This document shows, piece after piece, positions 1 to 6,098 of a stretch of DNA of 6,936 nucleotides. This DNA comes from Acidobacteriota bacterium. Its GTDB lineage: Bacteria > Acidobacteriota > Thermoanaerobaculia > Multivoradales > JAHEKO01. The number at the start of each line of letters is the position of its first letter. Positions within the stretch are counted from its first letter, which is position 1. Position numbers and translations under genes: made by a program. The notes beneath the pieces were generated by a model. It saw nothing but the letters and a program-made list of their open reading frames with translations. It was not told the DNA's origin and did not search any database. Where the stretch lies: positions 1 to 6,936 of the forward strand of contig JAHEKO010000012.1 of assembly GCA_024638355.1 (NCBI GenBank). Direction: 5' to 3'.

Positions 1-1028
1 ACCTTGGTGCAGCCGTCGAGCTTCCGATCGAACAGCTCGTAGGCGCGCACGCCGTCGGCGAGCGGCATCCGGTGGGAGATGATCCGGCCGAGGTCGTAGC
101 GGCCGCTCGAGGCCAGATCGAGCATCCGCTCCAGGCGCGGCCGCACCGGGCAGCGGCCCGCGCGGTAGGTCAGGTTCTTGTCGTAGGCCTCCACCGGCGA
201 GAACGCGAACTGCGCCTCGGTGTGCACGCCGACGGCGGCGATCACGCCGCCCGGGCGAACAAGATCGACGGCCAAACGGGTCGCCTGCGGCGAGCCCACG
301 GCCTCGAGCACGACGTCGACCCCGCGGCCTTCGGTCGCTCCCCGCAGCCGCTCGACCGTGTCGCCGTCGAGCTCGACCGGGGTGGCGCCGAACGCCGCGG
401 CCAGCTCGCGCCGCTCGGCGATGCCGTCGACGGCGTAGACCGACTCGGCGCCCAGCTCGAGGCTGCCGACGATCGAGGTGATGCCGACCGGTCCGCAGCC
501 GAGAACCGCTACCACCCGATCGGGGGCCGCGCCGCCCGACTCGGCGCAGTAGAACCCCGTCGCCAGCACATCCCCGGCCAGAAGCGCCAGCTCGGACTCG
601 AGGTCGGCCGGCATTTTGACCAGCGTCGTCTCGGCCAGGGGTACCCGCACGTACTCGGCCTGTGAGCCGTGCAGCCCGCGGCCGTCCTCCACCCAGCCGA
701 AGAGCTGGCCCTCCGCGCAGCGGGCCGTCAGACCGCTCCGGCAGTAGAAGCAGGCGCCGCAGCTGGTGGTGAAGGGGCTGACGACGCGATCGCCGATCTC
801 GAGGCCGGTCACTTCGGAGCCGCGCTCCACCACCTCGCCGAGGAACTCGTGGCCCATGACCGTACCGGCATCGAGGCCGGTCTCGTGGCCACGGTAGACG
901 TGCAGGTCGGACCCGCAGACCGCGCTCGCCTCGACGCCCAGCACGACGTCGCCGGGCGCCGCGAGCGCCGGATCGGCCACCTCCTCGAAGGCGAGCCGGT
1001 AGGGCTCCTGGAAGGTAATCGCCCGCAT
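1..1028 (-). CDS. Zinc-dependent medium-chain alcohol dehydrogenase (3' end cut by window edge)
   Basis: Reading from ATG at 1028 down to the window edge gives 342 complete residues of a cytoplasmic NAD(P)-dependent alcohol/polyol dehydrogenase of the zinc MDR superfamily, which interconverts alcohols and aldehydes or ketones. Visible motifs in order: catalytic zinc ligands C38 (VCGSD), H60 and E61 (GHEFLGEVVERG); structural zinc cysteines C90, C93, C96 and C104; Rossmann nucleotide loop GCGPVG at 177-182; and an acidic residue, D201, at the end of the second Rossmann strand, which in this family favours NAD(H) over NADP(H). The final visible residues (FDRKLDGCTK) match the usual end of the family, so probably only a handful of codons are missing. 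The start is supported by the typical N-terminus (MRAITFQEP), although no strong Shine-Dalgarno site precedes it. The gene is divergent from the propeller operon. It could oxidise an alcohol, or reduce the aldehyde made by the acyl reductase at the other end of the window. The exact substrate is unknown. Confidence 0.93.
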   Translation of the reverse strand, partial: MRAITFQEPYRLAFEEVADPALAAPGDVVLGVEASAVCGSDLHVYRGHETGLDAGTVMGHEFLGEVVERGSEVTGLEIGDRVVSPFTTSCGACFYCRSGLTARCAEGQLFGWVEDGRGLHGSQAEYVRVPLAETTLVKMPADLESELALLAGDVLATGFYCAESGGAAPDRVVAVLGCGPVGITSIVGSLELGAESVYAVDGIAERRELAAAFGATPVELDGDTVERLRGATEGRGVDVVLEAVGSPQATRLAVDLVRPGGVIAAVGVHTEAQFAFSPVEAYDKNLTYRAGRCPVRPRLERMLDLASSGRYDLGRIISHRMPLADGVRAYELFDRKLDGCTK

Positions 1029-1120
1029 GCCCGTTCAGACTAGCCTACCGACCGGCCGGGTCGAGCAGCGGTTCGACTTTTGCAGACCATCTTGTCGGGT
1101 AGGGGGCCGAGGCGCGCTTT

Positions 1121-1133
1121 CGGATAAAATCCG
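1121..1133. promoter_or_regulatory. Small perfect inverted repeat over the candidate -10 (possible operator)
   Basis: CGGAT and ATCCG form perfect 5-bp arms around AAA. The dyad overlaps the only TATA-like sequence in the divergent intergenic region, a position where a repressor site would be effective. The arms are short enough that chance is a serious alternative. Confidence 0.2.
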
Positions 1134-1198
1134 GACGTTCCTGCGCGCGGCGGACGCCATCCTGACTCGTCCCTCCGTCACCATCACACCTAGCAGGC

Positions 1199-1204
1199 AA
1201 GGAG
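1199..1204 (+). promoter_or_regulatory. Ribosome binding site for the first propeller gene
   Basis: AAGGAG at 1199-1204 lies 7 bases before the GTG at 1212. It supports that GTG as the start, rather than a second in-frame GTG at 1224, which would be 19 bases from the site and would shorten the positively charged start of the signal peptide. Confidence 0.75.
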
Positions 1205-1211
1205 AATCAGC

Positions 1212-3407
1212 GTGAGAAGAGCTGTGAGAATCCACCTTGGAGTTGCGCTCGCGATCGCATTGGCAGGCGCCCTGCCCGCGCTCGCTGAAGACTGGCCGAA
1301 CTGGCGCGGTCCGGCGCGGAACGGAACTTCCGCCGAGACCGGCCTCATCTCGAGCTGGTCGGTCGACGGCGAGAACCTGATCTGGCGCCAGGACTTCACC
1401 GGGCGCTCGACGCCGGTGGTGTTCGACGGGCGCGTCTGCGCCAGCGGCCGTGCCGGAGAAAAGATCAATCGCCAGGAGGTGGTCGCCTGCTGGGACGCCG
1501 AGACGGGTGAACAACTCTGGGAGTACCGCTTCAACGTCTACCACACCTCGGTGCCCTGGAATCGGGTCGGCTGGGGGAACGTGGCCGGCGATCCCGAGAC
1601 CGGCTACCTCTATCACCAGGGTGTCGCCGGGTGGTTCCACTGCTTCGACTCGAAGACTGGTGAGATCGTCTGGGCGCACCCCTTGATCGAGACGCACGGC
1701 TTCATGGAGGGCTACGGCGGCCGCACGCAGACGCCGCTCATCGACGAGGACCGGGTGATCATCACCTTCTCGAACACGAGCTGGGGACCGGAAGGTCGAC
1801 CGCTGCACCGCATCCGCGCCTTCGACAAGCGCACCGGCGAGCAGCTCTGGGTGTCGCAGCCGGCCGACTCGCAGGCCGACAAGAACACCCAGTCGACGCC
1901 CAACGTCGCCGTGATCGACGGCCAGCGCCTGGTGGTGGCGGGCAACGGCGGCGGCGGCATCTTCGGGGTGCAGGCCCGTACCGGCGAGCCGGTCTGGGGC
2001 TTCCAGCTCTCCAAGCGCGGCATCAACGTCTCGGTCGTTACCGAGGCCGATCGCGTCTACGGCTCGCACAGCGAAGAGAACATGGACGAGGCCAACATGG
2101 GCCGGGTGGTGGCGATCGACGCCACCGGCAGCGGCGACGTGACCCAGACCAAAGAGGTCTGGCGGCTGCCGATCGGCGCCGGCTTCTCGTCGCCGGCGCT
2201 GCACGACGGCCGGCTCTACGTCGTCGACAACTCCGCCAACCTGCACGCGATCGACGCGGCGAGCGGCAAGCACCTCTGGGAGCTCAACTTCGGCCGGGTG
2301 GGCAAGGCGTCGCCCGTGGTCGCCGACGGCAAGATCTACGTCACCGAGGTCAACGGCCTCATGGTGATCATCGAGCCGGGCGACACCGAGGGCAAGGTCC
2401 TCGACTCCGACCTGATCAAGACCCCCGACGGCCGCGACGCCGAGATCTACAGCTCGGTGGCGATCGCCTACGGGCGGATCTACTTCACGACCGAGGAGGG
2501 CATCTACTGCCTGGGCGACAAGGAGCGGGAGTTTGTGGTCTCCGCCAGCACGCCGGCGGCGCTGCCCGCCGAGGGCGAGCCGGGCTCCATCGCACAGATC
2601 CAGGTGGTGCCGGGCGACCTCTCCCTCGGCTCCGGCGTCGCCCAGTCCTTCCGGATCCGCGCTTTCGACGCCAAGGGCCGCGAAGTCGCCGCACCGGCGG
2701 TCGAGTGGTCGACCCGCGGCCTCGAGGGCGAGATTCGGGACAGCACCTACACGACGCCCGAGACGGGCTCCTTCACCGGCATGGTGGTCGCCACGGCCGG
2801 GGAGCTGACCGCCGCGGCGCGTGTGCGCGTCGTTCAGGACCTGCCGATCGAGGAGACCTTCGACGACATCGCGGTGGGCGAACGCCCGGGCTACCTGATG
2901 GCCTACGGCGCTCGCTTCGGCGTCGACGATCTCGAGGGCGAGAAGGTCATGGCCAAGGGCCCGTCGCCGGTCAAGATCCACCGGCACATCACCTTCCTCG
3001 GCCGACCCGACCACTCCGACTACACCATCCAGGGCGACGTCATGGGCACCAAGGAGGGTCGCCGGGTAGGCGACGTCGGCCTGATCAACAGCGGCTACAC
3101 GATGGAGCTGCTGGGCGCCTACCAGATGCTCCAGGTCCGCTCCTGGCAGTCGGAGCTGCGCATGATGCAGCAGATCGACTTCCCCTGGGAGTACGGCACC
3201 TGGTACACCATGAAGCTCAAGGTGGAAGAGGACGCGGGCAAGGCGCTCATCCGGGGCAAGGTCTGGCCCCGCGACGCCGAAGAGCCCGAGGCCTGGACCA
3301 TCACCGTTGAAGATCCGCTGCCGATCCGGCACGGAGCCGCGGGGCTTTCCGGCTACTCGCCGGCCCCGATCTACTACGACAACATCCTGATCGAGAGCAA
3401 CCGATAA
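1212..3407 (+). CDS. Exported PQQ-like beta-propeller protein with Ig-like and C-terminal lectin-like domains
   Basis: This 731-residue protein starts at GTG 1212. A signal peptide (MRRAVRIH, then an Ala/Leu-rich core) probably ends at A25, after the ALA motif, so the protein should act in the periplasm or at the cell surface. Residues about 28-435 form a BamB/PQQ-type beta-propeller, seen from repeated blade motifs of the form D-x-x-[TS]-G-x-x-x-W near 95 (DAETGEQLW), 146 (DSKTGEIVW), 205 (DKRTGEQLW) and 348 (DAASGKHLW), plus a degenerate one near 255. Residues about 455-545 look like an Ig-like beta segment (FRIRAFDAKGREVAAP, then a strand-rich stretch). Residues about 546-731 resemble a concanavalin/LamG-type jelly roll, like the carbohydrate-related C-terminal domains common in Acidobacteriota and Planctomycetota; the ending IYYDNILIE fits that fold. 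There is no haem motif CxxCH and no adjacent-cysteine pair as in PQQ methanol dehydrogenases, so a structural or ligand-binding role is likelier than a classical quinoprotein dehydrogenase. Its stop codon overlaps the next start. Assignment to the propeller class is firm; the other domain names are fold-level guesses and the function is unknown. Confidence 0.9.
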   Translation: MRRAVRIHLGVALAIALAGALPALAEDWPNWRGPARNGTSAETGLISSWSVDGENLIWRQDFTGRSTPVVFDGRVCASGRAGEKINRQEVVACWDAETGEQLWEYRFNVYHTSVPWNRVGWGNVAGDPETGYLYHQGVAGWFHCFDSKTGEIVWAHPLIETHGFMEGYGGRTQTPLIDEDRVIITFSNTSWGPEGRPLHRIRAFDKRTGEQLWVSQPADSQADKNTQSTPNVAVIDGQRLVVAGNGGGGIFGVQARTGEPVWGFQLSKRGINVSVVTEADRVYGSHSEENMDEANMGRVVAIDATGSGDVTQTKEVWRLPIGAGFSSPALHDGRLYVVDNSANLHAIDAASGKHLWELNFGRVGKASPVVADGKIYVTEVNGLMVIIEPGDTEGKVLDSDLIKTPDGRDAEIYSSVAIAYGRIYFTTEEGIYCLGDKEREFVVSASTPAALPAEGEPGSIAQIQVVPGDLSLGSGVAQSFRIRAFDAKGREVAAPAVEWSTRGLEGEIRDSTYTTPETGSFTGMVVATAGELTAAARVRVVQDLPIEETFDDIAVGERPGYLMAYGARFGVDDLEGEKVMAKGPSPVKIHRHITFLGRPDHSDYTIQGDVMGTKEGRRVGDVGLINSGYTMELLGAYQMLQVRSWQSELRMMQQIDFPWEYGTWYTMKLKVEEDAGKALIRGKVWPRDAEEPEAWTITVEDPLPIRHGAAGLSGYSPAPIYYDNILIESNR

Positions 3408-4912
3408 TGAGACAGAAGAGCCTGACAATCCTCCTGATTCCGATCTTCGCCGGGCTGACTCTCGCCGGCGTCGCCGCCGCCGCGAGCATTCCCGACGACG
3501 TCGGCATGTACGGCGGCACCCCTGCGCGCAACATGATCTCCAGCGAGACCGGCCTGCCGGCCACCTGGGACCTCGAGAGCGGCGAGAACGTCAAGTGGCG
3601 CCAGCCGCTCGGATCGCAGAGCTACGGCGGCCCGGTGATCGCCGGCGGTAGGCTCTACGCCGGCACCAACAACGAGGGGCAGCGCAATCCCGAGCTCACC
3701 GGCGATCGCGGCAACGTGATGGCGTTCGACGCCGAGACCGGCGAGTTCCTGTGGCAGGCGGCGCATCCCAAGCTGTCCGCCGGCCGCGTGCACGACTGGC
3801 CGCTCCAGGGCGTCTGCGCCGCGCCTTACGTCGAGGGCGACCGCCTCTATTACGTCTCGAACCGCGCCGAGCTGATCGCCGCGGACACCGAGGGCTTTCT
3901 CGACGGCGAGAACGACGGGCCCTACACCGAGGAGCAGCACTCGAGCAAGATCGACGAGGACATTCTCTGGAAGCTCGACATGATCGGCGAGCTCGACGTC
4001 TTCCCGCACAACCTGGCGGTGGGCAGCCCGCTGGTCGCCGAGGGTCTGATCTTCACGGTCACCGGCAACGGCGTCGACGAAGGGCACATCACGATTCCGG
4101 CGCCGCTCGCACCGAGCTTCATCGCGGTCGACAAGAAGACCGGCGCGCTGGTGTGGGAGAACGCCGCGCCCGGCACCAAGATCCTCCACGGCTCCTGGTC
4201 GAACCCGGCCTACGGCGTCGTCGGCGGCGTGCCGCAGGTGGTCTTCCCCGGCGGCGACGGCTGGCTCTACGCCTTCGAGCCGAAGACCGGCAAGGAGCTC
4301 TGGCGGTTCGACGCCAATCCGAAGGACTCGGAGTGGCAGCTCGGCGGCATGGGCACTCGCAACAACATCGTGGGCACCCCGGTGATCTACAAGGACCGCG
4401 TCTACATCGGCGTCGGCCAGGATCCGGAGCACGGCGAGGGCGTGGGCAACTTCTGGGTGATCGACGCCACCAAGCGCGGCGACATCACCGAGAGCGGCGT
4501 CGTCTGGCGCGTCAGCGAGGGCGACTTCGGCGACTCCGACGCCTTCCACCGCACGATCTCGACGGCGGCGATCGCCGACGGCATCGTCTACATCCCCGAC
4601 CTCTCCGGCTTCCTCTACGCCTTCGACGCCGACACCGGCGAGCACTACTGGACCTACGACGCATTCGCGGCGGTCTGGGGCTCGGCCTACGTGGCCGACG
4701 GCAAGGTCTACCTCGGCGACGAGGACGGCGACATCGCCGTTCTCAAGGCGGGCAAAGGCAAGGACGGCCAGGCGGAGGTGCTCGCCGAGATCAACATGGG
4801 CAGCTCGGTCTACACCACGCCGGTGGCGCGCGACGGCGTGCTCTACATCATGAGCCGCAACACCGTCTTCGCGCTGGCGGCGGGCGCCAAGACGGCGCCG
4901 GCCGGACCGTAG
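3407..4912 (+). CDS. Exported PQQ-like beta-propeller protein (paralogue of the preceding gene)
   Basis: This 501-residue protein has a clear signal peptide: MRQK, a hydrophobic core to about residue 22, then an AAAA cleavage region ending near A26. The mature part is essentially all PQQ/BamB-type beta-propeller. Blade signatures stand at about 108 (DAETGEFLW), 242 (DKKTGALVW), 291 (EPKTGKELW) and 407 (DADTGEHYW), with linking strands such as DGWLYAF and SGFLYAF. Its mature N-terminus aligns with that of the upstream protein (PARNMISSETGL here, PARNGTSAETGL there, both followed by W, GEN and WRQ), which points to tandem duplication and divergence. It lacks the upstream protein's C-terminal domains. 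It has no CxxCH haem motif and only one cysteine in the mature chain, so quinoprotein dehydrogenase activity is not supported. The ATG shares one base with the previous TAA (TAATG), and only a weak GAGAG (3393-3397) precedes it, so translational coupling is likely. Function is unknown; a scaffold or ligand-binding role in the periplasm is the cautious reading. Confidence 0.9.
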   Translation: MRQKSLTILLIPIFAGLTLAGVAAAASIPDDVGMYGGTPARNMISSETGLPATWDLESGENVKWRQPLGSQSYGGPVIAGGRLYAGTNNEGQRNPELTGDRGNVMAFDAETGEFLWQAAHPKLSAGRVHDWPLQGVCAAPYVEGDRLYYVSNRAELIAADTEGFLDGENDGPYTEEQHSSKIDEDILWKLDMIGELDVFPHNLAVGSPLVAEGLIFTVTGNGVDEGHITIPAPLAPSFIAVDKKTGALVWENAAPGTKILHGSWSNPAYGVVGGVPQVVFPGGDGWLYAFEPKTGKELWRFDANPKDSEWQLGGMGTRNNIVGTPVIYKDRVYIGVGQDPEHGEGVGNFWVIDATKRGDITESGVVWRVSEGDFGDSDAFHRTISTAAIADGIVYIPDLSGFLYAFDADTGEHYWTYDAFAAVWGSAYVADGKVYLGDEDGDIAVLKAGKGKDGQAEVLAEINMGSSVYTTPVARDGVLYIMSRNTVFALAAGAKTAPAGP

Positions 4913-4938
4913 GGGACGCTGACGATTCGGACCGGATA

Positions 4939-4971
4939 CCGTAGAAGCGGTCCTCACGGCCGCTTCTACGG
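4939..4971 (+). terminator. Perfect 12-bp hairpin after the propeller operon (candidate terminator)
   Basis: CCGTAGAAGCGG (4939-4950) and CCGCTTCTACGG (4960-4971) are exact reverse complements around a 9-base loop. Flanking CCGG copies (4932-4935 and 4975-4978) could extend the structure across a 3/3 internal loop. It lies 26 bases after the stop of the second propeller gene and 36 bases before the ATG of the next gene. No T-run follows on either strand, so this is not a textbook intrinsic terminator. It may act as a weak or factor-assisted terminator, an attenuator, or an mRNA 3'-end stabiliser. Confidence 0.55.
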
Positions 4972-4996
4972 AAACCGGAGCCGGGGCCTTGGCGAA

Positions 4997-5002
4997 AGGT
5001 GG
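4997..5002 (+). promoter_or_regulatory. Ribosome binding site that favours ATG 5007 over TTG 4989
   Basis: AGGTGG, one mismatch from AGGAGG, sits 4 bases before ATG 5007. An in-frame TTG at 4989 has its own GGAG at 4977-4980 at an acceptable distance, but that site lies directly against the hairpin and would add only six residues (MAKGGD). The ATG is preferred. Confidence 0.5.
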
Positions 5003-5006
5003 TGAC

Positions 5007-6098
5007 ATGGTGACTGCGATTTCCACGACGCTCGAAGACAGGGTCAGCGAGGCTCGCGCGAGGCTCGACGCCCACGTCAAAGAGATGGTCGAGTGGCACT
5101 TCAGCCCGGAGACGGGCTGTCCTTTCTGGCTCGACTACGCCGCCAAGCTCGACTTCGACCCACGCGAGAAGATCCACGGCTACGCCGACCTGAAGTATCT
5201 CGGCCATTTCGAGGACGAGTGGCTGCGCGGCGGTCCGGTCCGCCGCTGGGTGCCGAAGGCGCTGGCCGACCAGCCGCTCTACGTCTTCGAGACCGGCGGC
5301 TCCACCGGCCTGCCCAAGAGCCGCGTCAACATCCGCGACTTCCAGACCGACTACGAGCTGTTCAGCGAGACGCTCGATGACGAGACCTTTCCCAGGGGCG
5401 CCGACTGGCTGATGCTCGGGCCGACCGGCCCGCGCCGCCTGCGGCTGGCGATCGAGCACCTCGCCCAGCATCGCGGCGGCATCGCTTTTCACGTCGACCT
5501 CGACCCCCGGTGGGTCAACAAGATGATCAAGGCGGGGAATCACGAGGGGATGCAGCTCTACAAGGAGCACGTGGTCGATCAGGGGCTCAAGATCCTGCGC
5601 GGCCACGACGGCATCCAGTGCCTGTTCACCACGCCGAAGCTGCTCGAGGCGCTGTGCGAGAAGGTGTCGCTGTCGAAGCTCGGCATCAAGGGCATCTTCT
5701 GCGGCGGCACCGAGATGAACGCTCAGTTTCACCGCTTCGCCCGCGAGGAGCTGGTGCCGGGGATCGACTTCATCCCCACCTACGGCAACACCCTCATGGG
5801 GCTCGCCTGCTGCAAGCCGTTCGACCCGGCCGACGACTACGCGATCACCTACTACGCTCCGGCGCCGCGGGCGATCTTCGACATCGTCGACCCGGACGAC
5901 CCGGAGCGCACCGTCGACTACGGCGAGGTGGGGCGCGTCATGCTGACCACGCTGACGCCCGAATTCTTCATGCCGCGCTTCCTGGAGCGCGACGAGGGCA
6001 CGCGCGCGCGGCCGATCGAGCGTTACCCGTGGGACGGCGTCGCCAACCTCGGCCTCTTCACCCAGCTCACCGACTCGGTCGTGGTGGGAGTCTATTGA
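5007..6098 (+). CDS. EphF-type short ANL adenylating enzyme (EhpF-like carboxylate activation)
   Basis: Read from ATG 5007, this is a 363-residue cytoplasmic protein of the adenylate-forming (ANL) superfamily, in the short EhpF-like / phenylacetate-CoA-ligase-like branch. It should activate a carboxylic acid with ATP to an acyl-adenylate. The phosphate-binding loop is clear at about 96-106 (TGGSTGLPKSR). A GGTEMN motif follows at 233-238, and TYGNT at 258-262 occupies the place of the usual YGxTE motif. The canonical TGD motif and the mobile C-terminal domain with its catalytic lysine are absent. That matches EhpF, recalled as about 369 residues and also lacking this domain, so the gene is probably full length rather than truncated. 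The stop overlaps the ATG of the acyl reductase gene by one base (TGATG), which implies coupled translation and a joint function: activation, then reduction to an aldehyde. LuxE-like acyl-protein synthetase is an alternative relative. The superfamily call is strong; the EhpF link rests on remembered length and architecture, and the substrate is unknown. Confidence 0.82.
   Translation: MVTAISTTLEDRVSEARARLDAHVKEMVEWHFSPETGCPFWLDYAAKLDFDPREKIHGYADLKYLGHFEDEWLRGGPVRRWVPKALADQPLYVFETGGSTGLPKSRVNIRDFQTDYELFSETLDDETFPRGADWLMLGPTGPRRLRLAIEHLAQHRGGIAFHVDLDPRWVNKMIKAGNHEGMQLYKEHVVDQGLKILRGHDGIQCLFTTPKLLEALCEKVSLSKLGIKGIFCGGTEMNAQFHRFAREELVPGIDFIPTYGNTLMGLACCKPFDPADDYAITYYAPAPRAIFDIVDPDDPERTVDYGEVGRVMLTTLTPEFFMPRFLERDEGTRARPIERYPWDGVANLGLFTQLTDSVVVGVY
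6086..6090 (+). promoter_or_regulatory. Ribosome binding site for the acyl reductase gene
   Basis: GGGAG lies 7 bases before ATG 6098, inside the last codons of the upstream gene. Together with the one-base stop/start overlap it fixes the start and supports coupled translation. Confidence 0.6.

Larger units (their letters stand above)
1029..1211. promoter_or_regulatory. Divergent intergenic region, promoters expected for both flanking units
   Basis: This 183-bp gap separates the starts of two divergently oriented genes, so it should hold a promoter for each. The most AT-rich island is around 1123-1130, where TAAAAT (1125-1130) could be a -10 element for the plus-strand propeller operon. No convincing -35 lies at the right distance: TTGTCG at 1092-1097 leaves a 27-base spacer. 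No clear minus-strand promoter was found. Two small dyads are present. CGGAT-aaa-ATCCG (1121-1133) overlaps the putative -10. A 7-bp stem (1060-1066 with 1071-1077, one G-T pair) has an AGCG loop and is followed by four Ts. The promoter role is inferred from gene arrangement; the individual boxes are weak. Confidence 0.45.

Noticed and set aside
72..1043. Plus-strand open frames at 72-665 and 669-1043
   Set aside because: They lie antisense to the zinc alcohol dehydrogenase, whose zinc ligands and Rossmann loop are all intact on the minus strand.
1092..1130. Complete sigma-70 promoter from TTGTCG (1092) and TAAAAT (1125)
   Set aside because: The spacer is 27 bases, far from the usual 16-18, so only the -10-like element is kept as a weak candidate.
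1035..3428. 797-codon open frame on the minus strand, antisense to the first propeller gene
   Set aside because: The opposite strand encodes a clear signal peptide and propeller blades. The antisense product is rich in Val, Asp, Arg, Ala and His with no recognisable domain, as expected from GC-biased third positions read backwards.
1212..4912. Interpretation of the propellers as PQQ-dependent alcohol or methanol dehydrogenases
   Set aside because: No CxxCH haem motif, no adjacent-cysteine pair and no recognisable catalytic aspartate context; the blade repeat alone does not show cofactor binding.
3374..5080. 568-codon open frame on the minus strand, antisense to the second propeller gene
   Set aside because: Same compositional artefact. 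It also spans the intergenic hairpin and overlaps two well-supported plus-strand genes.
4848..5732. Minus-strand open frame antisense to the adenylating enzyme
   Set aside because: The plus strand carries the ANL phosphate loop and coupled starts; the antisense product shows no domain.
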